Assembly: GCA_019843655.1 (NCBI GenBank)
Contig: JACDQD010000002.1
Location: forward strand, 13,973,154 to 14,037,153
DNA: 64,000 bases
Direction: 5' to 3'
DNA from: Lethocerus indicus
Lineage: Eukaryota; Arthropoda; Insecta; Hemiptera; Belostomatidae
Position 1 is the first letter of the stretch; each line of letters opens with the position of its first letter. This document shows positions 1 through 12,300 of this stretch, in pieces. A program made the position numbers and the translations under genes. A model generated the notes under the pieces. The model made no database searches. It worked only from the letters and a program-made list of their open reading frames with translations, and was not told where the DNA came from.

Positions 1-463
<463 letters not shown>

Positions 464-580
464 CCTTGCTTTCTCCAGCTGACTGAGTGCCTGCCTCTCC
501 TTCTCCCGCCGGAGCGTTTCCTTCTCTTCGTCCAGCGACAAGTCTGATGAAGGCTGTGAGTAGTTAGAATCTGCAGAGCC
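464..580 (-). CDS. Ca-beta: Calcium channel beta subunit, internal coding exon
   Basis: This internal exon encodes 39 residues of the voltage-gated calcium channel beta subunit, the cytosolic MAGUK-like protein that binds the alpha-1 I-II linker and promotes surface expression and gating. The translation begins GSADSNYSQPSSDLSLDEEK and continues through ETLRREKERQALSQLEKAR. It is clearly homologous to the [20 protein letters not shown]...QLEKAK block that precedes the SH3 domain in vertebrate CACNB proteins, and the SNYSQPSSDLSLDEEK wording is of insect type. On the minus strand an acceptor (TTTTTTCAG) precedes GGC at 580, and a donor (AGG then GTTAGT) follows 464. The exon is 117 nt with phase 0 at both ends, as in the family. 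The charged second half is helical. The next exon, expected to start near T/SKPVAFAV, lies outside the window. Homology rests on my recall of the family, but length, phase and splice sites all agree. Confidence 0.92.
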
Positions 581-1289
581 CTGAAAAAATAAATCTTATG
601 TGATTATAATTATAAATTTTTTTATTTCGAATACTATATTTCTGGGTTTATTGAACAATATTAAATTCGTAATTATTATCTTGACTATTACATATCTTCT
701 TTTATATTTGTAGTTTCAGAGTTCTTTCAAATGCTCTGACTGATATGTTCTGAAGACAATTCAGTTGTTAAAAACCATTACTTTGCAGTGCCATGATAGT
801 ATATAATAAAAAAAAGTTTTACTGTACTTCTAATTTGTTGTATTGCATGTAAAGATTTATAAAATATACACAATTTTTTTGGATATAACACAATTTAAGT
901 TTTTTTTATTTTTTTTTATATCTAATTATATGCTGAGAGCAGTTTATATAGTATACTATCAACTTATGATTTTTGTTGATCTTCTCTTTACACAAAAATA
1001 TTTTGTTAAATATTAGAAATATAAATACAGTAGTGCATATTTTATTCATATAAAAAATACAATAATCCAGCTAACATCACTGGTTAAAATTGTTATTTCA
1101 CTATTGACCTTCTACTTCTATGTTAAGTTGTGTATTTAGCATACAGCTTGATATTAAAGTAAGTAGGTAAAAAGTTCCCATGATTTGAAAAAAAAACAAA
1201 TATTTACTTTATAACTTCTGAACAATTTAAATTAGCAATGAAATGATATCATTATTCCAATTTTATGCTCTTGTATTGAAAAAATATAC

Positions 1290-1344
<55 letters not shown>

Positions 1345-4300
1345 CATTTTAATTATGTTTATTATATTACATAACTTTTTTTCCAACTGAGGTATGATGA
1401 AATAAAATTATGTAATATAGGTGATTACTACATACCACAGTCTAAAAATACAATAGTTTATTTCTCTAATCTTATTAGAGATACTAAAATAATGCATCCA
1501 CACTACCCATCTACTAGACTACTCTACATTGTAATATCAATACGATACTAAGCAATCCTATATTATAGTTATTTGAAAAAATGCATCATTTAATGTGAAA
1601 TGCATTTGTACTATATAATAGTACATTTTTTGATATTGAATAATAACAATATACAATATAAATAAAGCTAAAATTTCTTGAGTTGCCACATGTTTCTAAA
1701 TTTATATGGTAGATGGAAATATAAATGGATTATGGAATAATTTTTTTTATAAATTGATGATTCAGTTTACACATGCTGAGATTTACAGCCATGCAGAAAA
1801 TAGGCAAGTCCTGCTCCTACTTATCAGTGAAAAGTTATTTCTTACCAGTGAGGTGTACTTGGACATAAGTTACAGTTCACACCATGTACTTAGAGTGCTG
1901 CATGCAAGACACAATTATCAGTAAAACACAGAGAATAAAAATGACATACAGAAAGTAATATAAAGTAAAAACAGAAATAAACAAAAAAATATATCTACTA
2001 TGTTGACATACGGCATGAGTTAAATACTACGGCCTCAAACATTTTAAAATAAATACAAAGTTAAAATAATACAAAAATAATGTGAGAGGGTTATATAAAT
2101 CTTACAATGTGCAGGTGACAAATCTTATACAATATGGGAGCTGCATGTCATAAACCTCTTAGGTAGGATTGAAACAGAAGTAATCTACAGAATAATAAAT
2201 TAATTCAAGGTTTATATTACGCTTAATGAATATATAATTAAATTAAATCTCCAAATTTTGTATCTACTAACTTTAAACTATTTCATATCTGAGTCCAAGA
2301 GTAATTTTAATAGAAGATGAGTAACAAGTTAATATTAGTAAAATATTGTTATAACGAATCGTAGAATTTGCAGCCTTTGTAAATCTATTGTAATAATAAA
2401 TATCTATTTAAAAAAAGATTATATTCATTGCCCTTTATTAACAATATTCACATTAATTTTTCACTTATAAACTTTTTATATATAAAATAAGTTACCACTC
2501 TTATTTTATGGATTGATCAAGTAGTCATATGTCAGTCCATTCAGCATAGACTTATCATTTAGTATGTGAATGTGCAATATTGAATAATAATTTTGGTACT
2601 ATCTTAGTCATCAAGAAATAATATAGTAAGATCACATCCCTGCCATCCTTAATCAAGAGGAAAGTATGAAAATAAGAGTGTCTTTTCTCAAGCTTTGTTG
2701 TAATTAAAAACTGACTATGTGAAATGATGAAATATATAATTTTTTTTAAATTATAAATTAATATTATAGAAAGAACATTAAAAATGTTCCAACTCTCCAA
2801 CCCTCAGTGCTTTAATTGGATTAATAATATTGGTGTCTGACTAAACTGCTTGAATTTATTACCAACTGCAAGTACTACATTAATAATAAACCTTACAAAT
2901 TGAACTTGAAAGTGATATGAATTGTATACTGAATAAAAATGTTTCATGATAACTCATTATATAAAATACTCACATCCTATTTTTCATAATATTACTTGGT
3001 TATTTTGTTTCTGTTTGACATGCATTTTTATTTTTACAAAGAAACTAACAAATATTTTGCAATCAAATACCAAGTAGGGATCTGGAGTTGATAGTAGTAA
3101 TCGAGTTAATGATGACGGGAAATTTTCATTCAACCAGAAATGGACGCTGCGACAAAGGAAAGTTGCAAGGAAACCACTTAACCTTCCTATTGCACTTTTT
3201 CTCATGAAATATAATTAAAGTTTTAGTAATAAATGGCCAAATCCGGTTTCTTTTCTTCTCTAATAGTGCATTTCTTACAAATACATAGAGCAATAGGGAC
3301 TCATGGCCTTCTACAAAGTGTTAGAAATTCAGTGCATACCACCAGTGTCTTAAAATAGGACGCCCGTGTTAGGTGCATGACGAAAATGTTTCGTTCATTA
3401 AAATTATATCAGCTGACAAGTTATTACATCTGGATTACAATTATATCATTATTAAGAAATTATACTGCCGATTTCTGAATCTCAATGATGATCACGTCTA
3501 TAACTAATATAATTCAAATTGTAATAGCACAAGGTAGTAAGACCAGCTGTCTCTTTGGAGTACTATAACCCGATAATTTCAAATAAATAAAGAACAGGAA
3601 ATTTCAGAGATTAATCAATTCATTAATGTGATTAAATACAGTGTAAATGGTATCATACAAAATCTGATCAAGGATTCATTTAAGTAATGTAACATTGATT
3701 CATAACGTTAGTATAGAGACCAAGTAAAATTAGTTTAGAAATGTGATTCTATAATGAAAACTGTGTTGGGAATGAAGAATAGGAATTTTAGGATATTGGC
3801 TAGAGCGTAGGAATTATAATTAAAGGAAAAGTAAACAGAGAGGAAGTGCTTAAGAAAGACAGTATGTATGTCATTTGTTTTTTTACCTGGTGTAATATTA
3901 ATGATAAGTAATTTTAGATTATCGATAAGTAAAGACTTTCGAATGGATTTAACCGTTTTAAACAGCATACTGAGAGTAAGTTCATAATAGGCCAGTTCTT
4001 TACAGAAACCGATAGGTCAATCCACTGAAGTTGGTTCACAAATACTAATCTTCCTGTGCCTTTTGCTGCGATCAAGTAATAGCAGAATTTACAAAAGAAC
4101 ACTATACATTTTAATTTATAAACTAATTTTAATGTATGCGGTAACGACGGGGTTTTGGCTGAGCATGCAAAGAGTTTTTCGTGTCATGATTTTAACTAAT
4201 AAAGGGTCGTGAATAAAAGAAATCGGTTTATTTAAGCAACTAGTAGTGTGGGGTAATCAAGGTTGAAGGCGTTATTTCATAATTATATTACCAGTCATTA

Positions 4301-6023
4301 CAGTTTTTATTTTTTAAATTATAAAATCTACTTCAAAAATGATAAAACTAATATGAGACTAATAAGAAGATTTATTAGAACCCTTGAATCCATAGGTGTT
4401 TTAAAGGAACTCTACGAAAAGTAATTATAGAAACAAATATCTCATAAAATTATTTCTAAATTCACGGCTGTAAAGCTGCTAAGAATAACCTGGGCGTTGT
4501 TAAACCCACTTTCATGTCGAAGAGTCATTTCCTTTCGATAAAATTATGACACGAACGCCTAAGTTGTTAATCTCCCTGATTATTTCATAAAGAAGAAGTT
4601 TGTAACCTGGATTGGAGTACCAGAATGCTTGAAACTAAAACCACAATATTGACGACAAGACATGAATGAAAATTTCTAATATAGACTAAATGAACTAGGT
4701 TGAACATTTAAAGAACACTTAAAAATGCCAAAGATATGCAATATAATTTACTCGATTCACTACGCTCTCTTTTTTCTATGTACTGTAATCTATAAATACT
4801 ATTTTACTCACTAAAGTTCTAATAATACGTGATAATTACTGGAGGTACATACGCAATAGACCACATGGTTACCTTCATAAAAAGTGATGATTCATAAAAG
4901 ACGTGATGAGAACACCAACCATCTTCTTGAAAATAAATAATAAATAAATCGTTAAGCTAATTATGTCAATAGTAGATAATTATTTATAACTCTCAAAATA
5001 TGATTAACTTTCTTTTGTTAATCTTGGTGCAAATAGTTCCTCTTAACATTAATTTAAGTGAATTAGGGGAATAGTATCTCTTAAAATTAAAAATATAAAA
5101 CCGAAAATCAGAAAAATTGAAAATAATTCGGGCCGGATGTAAATTAAATATTTTTTATGTCAACGCCCGTTAACTTTTGAAATATTCCTTATTAAAAACC
5201 AGTTATCCGAAAGCTAATATAGTTCCTTCTGACCTAAAGTTTTCGTTTGTATGAAATATTTAGGTAAGAACTCATTCAAACAATCATTTTGTTATATCAT
5301 GTGATACCACGATACAAATATACAAATTGCCGGACAACTTTGCCGATCTTCGTATTCATAATTAGACAGTATTGTAGTGAAACGAGATCGGAGACATCGA
5401 TCCACGGAAAACTGGACGGTAACAACGTGCCCATTGGCCATGTGACATCGGTCAGACATTTCTAGCCCGAAGTCGTCAACAGATTCGAGACTACAACTCT
5501 AAACTGCCTAAATAAGGACATAATAAATTGAACGTTTCAAATATACCGAACACGGTAGCTATACAAAATAGAATCTCGGTCATTTTTATTTTTAAATCGA
5601 AATCTTACATGAAAAAACCAATATAACTACTAATATGTATTGCGCTATATTTACAAACGCCCAAACTCGAATATAAACGTAGCTTTTAAAAGTTTACGAT
5701 TCGATTAAGCGGAGCCGATAACGTCCGATTATTCGAGGACTTTCTGTCTATTCGGCCGCCTCGGGATCATGCTACACATGCATTATACACCCTGCTAAGG
5801 CGATCGCGTTCCCGTTTAATTAATCGAAGAGCTTTGAGGTAATCGAGCGACAAATGGGGCAGATAAAAGCGGGCAAACAAGTTCAAGCGGACGGGCACCG
5901 ATTTTTCGAAAATTCGAAACTAGCCCGGAACGGTGGCCCACCGGGTCGCTAGTCGCGTGGCCTTATTCCTAGAGATGCGAGTAAAGCGGTCTGCGATTCA
6001 AGTTTTCAAAATTGATAACTGAC
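581..6023 (-). other. Ca-beta intron between the two coding exons
   Basis: The 5.4 kb intron is bounded by CAG/GTCAGT at 6023 and TTTTTTCAG at 581 (minus strand). It is strongly AT-rich from 600 to about 5300 and becomes GC-richer and CpG-containing from about 5340 towards the first exon. It contains one (TA)n tract and several short open frames without recognisable homology. The segment 5340-5950, with its many CG dinucleotides, may hold intronic regulatory sequence close to the promoter. I found no further exon. Confidence 0.75.
1291..1340. repeat. (TA)n microsatellite
   Basis: About 24 TA units, flanked on both sides by the same nonamer, ATATACATT (left, ending at the repeat) and AATATACATT (right). 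It lies inside the Ca-beta intron. Confidence 0.95.
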
Positions 6024-6113
6024 CTGCGTGAATAGCTTATTGTAGCCCTGGTTGTACTGGTTGTAACCTATCATATTGCGACATGTTCCTCGGGTCTCGG
6101 GCTTCTGCACCAT
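6024..6113 (-). CDS. Ca-beta: Calcium channel beta subunit, first coding exon of one isoform
   Basis: This exon carries a start codon at 6113 (minus) and 30 codons, beginning MVQKPETRGTCRNMIG, running through a Tyr/Asn/Gln-rich stretch (YNQYNQGYNK) and ending LFTQ. An in-frame TGA lies eight codons upstream, so the ATG is the first possible start. The donor is CAG then GTCAGT, phase 0, which joins exactly to GSADS of the exon at 580-464. In animal CACNB genes the residues before GSADS are encoded by alternative first exons and commonly end in Gln, as here. The N-terminal MVQK also matches the start of vertebrate CACNB1. The isoform therefore lacks the KGRFK...SFVRQ segment found in other beta isoforms. 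The variable N-terminus tunes channel inactivation and membrane targeting in vertebrates; the role of this version is unknown. Confidence rests on splice-phase agreement and context rather than close homology of the exon itself. Confidence 0.82.
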
Positions 6114-6520
6114 GTAGGGACTAACACAGACACCTCACAGTTATAAAAAATATCGTATCTTGGACGGTGGATAGGAATTCGGTAGGCGCTAGCGCGAGAA
6201 AATGTCTCCGAAAATGATTCCGAGCACTGGTGTTGCGGCACTGGTCGGGGGTCCCGGTCCGGGCGGATTCCTGTCGGCGGTTCCCCCTGGCCCCCACTTC
6301 ACTCCGACCCAAACCTGGAAATAATAGCGGAAACGGTGGGTGCGCGACCCGAGCACGGGAATTGTACACGACAGATAAAAGGAGAAACAGCCAGTGGTCC
6401 GGCCTCCGGGAGGCGCGCATGCGTCATTATCGATCTGATTAGCGGCCTCTGCCTAAATTCCACCCTTATATTTCTACACCGGGGGGGGGGGGGGGGGGGG
6501 GCACCGGTTTGTGGCTGCCT
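6114..6520 (-). promoter_or_regulatory. Putative Ca-beta isoform promoter and 5' UTR
   Basis: A CpG-rich stretch lies directly upstream of the ATG at 6113. A palindromic GCGCATGCG at 6415-6423 matches the NRF-1/ewg type of site. It overlaps a TGACGCAT element and is followed by TTATCGAT (6427-6434), close to the DRE core TATCGATA. I see no good TATA box at a suitable distance on the minus strand, so a TATA-less promoter is likely. The transcription start cannot be fixed from sequence. Long open frames through this stretch on both strands are composition artefacts of the GC-rich DNA. Confidence 0.45.
6481..6501 (+). repeat. 21-base G homopolymer
   Basis: An uninterrupted run of 21 G on the plus strand (21 C on the Ca-beta sense strand), about 370 bp upstream of the start codon. 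It is capable of forming G-quadruplexes and prone to length error in sequencing. Confidence 0.95.
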
Positions 6521-9258
6521 ACTTGTAAATATTGCTAGCCTCGTCTGTAGGTTACTGACATGTGCCAACATTCAAACCGACCCTAACATTACCGACCAAC
6601 GAACATCCCTCTCATATCGGATAAATCCTCTTCCCGAACTCGGCCCAAGTAGGCACTGACTGATGTCCTCGGTCCATAATATAATAATTTTATGGCATTT
6701 CGGGAATAGTAGGATATGTCCGGGTAATCTTAATTCGGTAGAAATTAATTAATTTAAATTATATCACAAATTGGAAGATCGTGGGGTGTTCAGTGCCGAC
6801 CTAAGCTAAAGTGATAATTCCCCTTGTGGGGAGTTGAAGTTGGTTGGATCATTTCCGCTGCTCGCTTCATTTCAGCGGTAGAGTTAATAGTAAAAAATGA
6901 ACTGAAGGTAAAACTCAATTGCGTGCGATGAAAGATCAAAAGACCGTGGACGATGAGAATGTGAAAATTAGCGAGTGGCGATTAGAGGGGGCGATTGGAA
7001 CGCCTTGTGGTTTTCTCAATGGACGGGCGTCCCATTGTTGGCTCGCATGGCGTGACGGGCCGTCAATCGGCCGGACCCAAAACGCCATCTACTCATTAAC
7101 TACGAGATTAAAATTACTACGCTAGGTATGAGACCCGGTCATACCTGAACTTATTGAGTCAGTGGACGAAATTATTATACTCTGGGACATTCATGTTTTG
7201 TTGTCAGACCCGATGTTCAAGTCGACACGTCAATAATTATATTATTCTCTTACTGAAAGCCTCTGGAAGAGGGCTCCTCGAGTGATTTTGTATTCAAAAT
7301 TATTTGTACGAAATTATCTTAAAATTCTTAATCGACAACAGAAATAATATACGCTACAAAATGGTCACCCGATATAATGCTGGTTTTTCAGAAAATATTG
7401 AGGCTTTCGGGGTTTTTTTTAACTCGAGAATATTAATGGGTAGATTTATCTTGTAGAATAATCAATTCTTAAATAACGTACCACTCAACAGAAATAACTA
7501 ATAAATGTTTAATAAACATTATGAAGAAAAATATTAATAAGATGATAAATGTAATCTTAGAACGGGGGAGTTTGGTGATACGGGAATATTTAACGAATAA
7601 CACGGCGCTTCAGGATACCTGCAGAGGCCCGCAATACGCAAGGCGAAAGGTAATTTAACTGACACGTAGTCGCACAATTCGACATCGATCACGAAAATAT
7701 TCAATATACTGCTGCTTTATTCATGATACAGATATTGGAATTGCTAATAACAGATGCCGAGCTAACGCATGAATAATTATTAAGTTTTGATCATACAATT
7801 GCTTGTTTGTCCTTGTGGGGTTCCCAGGGAAATTTGTATTTCCCTCCTCGCCGAGTTATAAAAGCAATCTGATGATAATAACTTTAATACTTGTTTGTTC
7901 TTCTGCTCTCTATCTACTGATCTACCGATACCCTCCATTGCAATAATTTATTGTTTGATACAGGATGATCTAGTGAATGCAGTGTAATACTGGGCTGTTC
8001 GATATAGCCGTTTTGATTGAGCCACCTGACTTTTCTACATATATTACGCATACATAAAACTTTATACCTAGTTACAGAATAAATATTGTATTCGCTCACA
8101 ACATTTCACCCATTAATTTTGAATAATGAACATTGCACTGCATTGGGAAAATTTTAAAGGAACCACAGCTCAAGAAAACGTTAATATATTACATACATTT
8201 CAATAAAGTAATGAATCGTACAACAGAACTATCCAAGGCCGACAGAGAGAAATTCCTGGTGGGGAAAAGGAAGCTTCTTTTTATAGTATTAATAAAACTG
8301 GCGGTTCGGTCGATTGGTAGTGTCTGGTTCAAGTAAACAGGAAGGGGCCAGATAAGAGTTAATGGGAAGAAGTGAAATAAGGGCTTTAAAGTGGGATTAG
8401 CTAGTCCGAGGATTGATTGGAAGGAGTGAAGGGAAGGAAGGTTATCTGTCTAGGCGGGCACCGAGGGGTCGGTTCACGCGAGCCCGCAGATCGAGCCCAC
8501 ACTCTGTCGGGTGGGGGTAAGTGGCATGAACCCCACTGGCGGCGGAGGAGGCCAGGACGCAATTTTATAAATCCGACACTGCTAATGGGCCACTGCGGTC
8601 TTTTCCCCCGCAGGACCCTCTTTTTTTTCTATACAATATATCATGTGGTGATTTTATTTTGGCAACCTACTTCATTTATCTATGCGACTTTTCGCCGCGT
8701 GCCGGGTTCGAGGGGCGTGAAGAGGGGGTGGGGGCGTGAAGAGTTGAAGCGGGGTAAATTTCCCCAAACCGCAGACCATGTTGGTAATACTTTTGCGCAG
8801 TAATCGTGCGTTCATACTTCCAGAGGCGGTGAAAATAATCAATTCTTAGGAAGTTTAATAGTCGAACGTTGTCTCTTATTTCTTGCCGCTCGATATAACT
8901 GTTCGTTCTAGTTCGAAAGGAAACTGCGTGTAAATATTTCTATTCGATTATATTCTTCATATATTCTATACTTAAATAATTATAAAAAAAAGTGTACAAG
9001 ATGTTTCACTTCATGTTGTGCGCTTTTGAATATTAGTATTTTCAACGATGAGTTCCTACCTAAGATGGTGTAATCTAATCTTCTTATCTATAACGTTTCA
9101 AAAGTACGAACCTTATGGTTTTCGGTGGTGGGGAAACTATTTTTAGCAATCGTCAGGGTCCAGTAATTTCCTCAAAGGGTGCTTCATGGCATGGAGTACC
9201 AATCTCACGTCTGGATGGTTAGTGCAAGTATTGTGGTAGTGCGACTTGTTCTATGGAA
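6521..9258. other. Upstream non-coding DNA with a GC island at 8.4-8.8 kb
   Basis: No gene is recognised. The sequence is mixed to 7.3 kb and then AT-rich to 8.3 kb. From 8400 to 8800 a GC-rich island holds several CG-rich motifs and an open plus-strand frame of 128 codons whose translation resembles no family I know. A GTAAGT follows GGTGGG at 8511-8516 without a convincing exon before it. The island reads like a regulatory element or an untranslated exon. Confidence 0.5.
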
Positions 9259-9335
9259 CCACGTGGAGGTGTTCGCGTTGTCTACTGACGGTGGGAAAAC
9301 CTTAATCCACATATCCGGGGATAGTGGATGGCTGG
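9259..9335 (+). repeat. Dispersed repeat, copy 1 (pair with 30.64 kb)
   Basis: Shares CCACGTG, the 11-mer CGCGTTGTCTA, GACG, then AAACCTTAATCCAC, and probably ATATC...ATAG, in the same order and orientation with 30636-30729. A 57-codon plus-strand frame starting at the ATG of 9191-9193 runs through it. Since the other copy does not keep the frame, I read it as repeat sequence rather than a gene. Confidence 0.6.
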
Positions 9336-12300
9336 GGAAAAAAAACTTGCTGCGAACTGTCTGAGGAGCAGTAGCTCCGGAGAGAAGCGGTCAGTTTGTT
9401 GACGGCCGAAAGATAAATAAGGGCCCAAAGAAGGCCGACCAGAGCTCTACAGCTTTTTATCTCCGCCGTCGACCCGTCTGGTTTTGATCAAATAAAATTT
9501 CGTTCGATCGTTTGTGACAAATATTTGACTTAAAATCAAACTGCTGGCCATATTGAATCCAAGTGAACCTAGGAAGGACAAGTAATTTTCCTAATGATCG
9601 ATTCTGATGGTATGCTAAGTAAAACTAGTTATCTCACAAATTCTATTTCTTTTTTATATTCAATAAAAAGATTGCCAATTATAATACAAATAAATGTGCG
9701 AACACACAACTAGCTTTTTAAATCACCTTAACCTTTCGAAATCACTTTAATATAAAAATAGTCTAGTTTTACTCTGACCGAATATATTTTGTTATTATTA
9801 TATCACAGTAACTCGTGTAGTTACATTGTTTTACTATATTTTATGCGAATAAAGAATATTCGTGGCACGGTAAACTCTGTAATGGATAAATAATTAACTT
9901 ATATATGGACATCGCATAATTTATACATGATGTGTAAAGAATTAAGCGGTCCACTCTGTGTAGCCGAAGGCATTGCAAAGTTATCGACTTTAATTTAGTT
10001 TTTCCATATAACATGTTCAGAGCAGCCGACGTACATCCCCATGTTCTGTTGGGGTTCTTGGCATGTTTGCAATCTGAACGGCGAGACTTTATCGCTGTGT
10101 CCACTCTATTAACCATTATGGAGACAGACCGGTTCCCTGAACGATCTTCTTCCACATACACCCCGCATCGCGTTCGGAAATCCGAGAAGCGATTGTCGCT
10201 ATCGCTCGTTCACGCTGATAGCAGGTTCCGTTAATGGTCGTTTTCTAAAATAATTTCTTTTCTTATTTTTCCAGCTATATAGTAACTAGTACATAAATTC
10301 GGCGTGGGTACAATCAGGTCATATACACGAATGTAGTGGAATTCACCTAAGTGCTGTTTTTATACCATATACCGCCTAGCCTAAATCGAGACCAGTAATT
10401 GGTATTAGAAACATTAAATAGTTATATACAAAGATAACTTCCGTAGGACCTATACAATTCCCAAATTGAGAAAAATCTCATAGGCGTCTCTCATGGATTA
10501 GTGCCCAACCTTCACTGTTCATAACCGACTATTCCTACAAGTATATAATACTCATTTCATACTTCATTTTATGATGACTAAGAATGGACGTTTCTCTAAG
10601 ACAATAAGGAATAATAGGCGGACCAGCCTACCAGAATTTCGTCTGCTCTATCAATATTCATTGGGCAGTATATAATTAATTATTATGTCGTTTAATGTAA
10701 AATTATATTTGCATTTCGACTTTTCCTGAACGTCTGTTTAGAAGTTTATACATGTTCGTACAATAATACTGTGGCGTAAATATATTTATTTAATATTTTC
10801 CCGGCAGACTTATAGAAATTCAGGGGTCTTGACTGGTTAAGGATGATGGGCGCGCATTGAAGGGTCGACGTGAAACACTTCACGGCTGACACTGGCCCGC
10901 TTCTCTCCCTAACTATAGGCAGATCCCCCTCTCGGGCCGTCCATGCCAAAGAATGCGGTTTTAAAAACACTGGGCATTCCTCCAGCGTTATTCGCACTAC
11001 GTTCTTCCTCCGCCCCGCCCACAAGAATTGATAATCTACTTTATCCTGGAGCAGGGAGTAGCGCCCCCCTTACCGACCGCGGTACTTACGGAGTAGTTCG
11101 AAATAATATTTCAGGCCGGCAAGGGTTCGGAATATAATCTCTTTTGTCCTTTAGTGTATTCGTATTATCTTTTAATTTCTGCATTCATAAAGGAAGAGAG
11201 CCCAACCGATTGACGTTCAAAAACTTCATTACTTGAATTTAATTATTGCAATAAAAATCAGCGAGTCAATGACTCGGCTTTTTCCATCTTCATACTTAGG
11301 TCAAACAGATTTCCAAATGAAGGGGCGCACACCTCCTTTATCTCACTTGCTCCAGATGAGTTCCCTTATGGGTACTATAAGTGAATAATGTATTACTCGC
11401 TTAATGGCTTGAAAAGGCCTAGTCTCTTATAATTTTATAAAAAAAAATAAAATTTTCCTTTTTACACACTTATACATTAATTTTAAAGCTAAATGAAGAA
11501 TAACATGTAATGCATTAATCATCTGTTGTAGCCTCAGGTTTTTGTTGCAGGAGCATTTAAAATAACGGATTTTGTTTTGTAGATCCAAGTTTTACAATGC
11601 GTAGCAGTAAAGTCGGAACACTAAACACTAAACTTGGGAACAGATTTACTATAGCGTTCAAGTGTTTCCAGGTCAGTCTTTCCACCAGCGTCCGAGCATT
11701 TATCGCTTACGTAGTCCAGCTCCGCACGTCATTTTTCGCTGACGTCATTTTGACGCTTCAGAAAAGGAAGAGAATAAACTGCCGACTCGTAATTTTGTTT
11801 CACTGCCGAGAATACAAATAGTTCACTTTCCTACCTGTTGACAACTCGTTGAATATTCTCCTATGAGAATAGATAATGCACTTTTTCTATCGTGGATTTT
11901 GTAAATAATAAAATCGTAATGACTGTAACTCTTGATGTCAAACCCTACACGTTTATTCGGTAAATCGTACGGAAACGAGGGTGGGAAGTATAATTTATTG
12001 GGAAAGGTTAGAAACTTCTACCGCTTAGCTCTATAGAGTATTGTACTCCCCCCGCTCTCCATCCTCGCTAATAACGTCTACAAGAACTAAAACTAGAATT
12101 ATATGACGAGTTAATGCTGACTGAATGCTGAGTAAATGCAAATTTTGTTTTACATTTTACATTATATTTAAAAATAAATTCTAGTTTTGCGCGAGTTCAA
12201 ATATAGTATTTTTCTAAATTTTCAACAGAACAATAAGAAGTGTATTTAATTGAGTCTAGTTTACGATAGCGCATGTAACGTATATCCGACTGATTAGTTC

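Noticed and set aside
6121..6659. Several 70-107 codon frames on both strands upstream of the Ca-beta ATG
   Set aside because: They overlap each other in CpG-rich promoter-like DNA, include a Gly run from the 21-G tract, and show no homology.
8417..8803. 128-codon plus-strand frame
   Set aside because: It lies in a GC-rich island where stops are rare, has no recognisable domain, and runs out into AT-rich sequence without coding character.
9191..9361. Plausible-looking frame beginning MEYQSHVWMVSAS
   Set aside because: It runs through a dispersed repeat whose second copy at 30.6 kb does not keep the frame.
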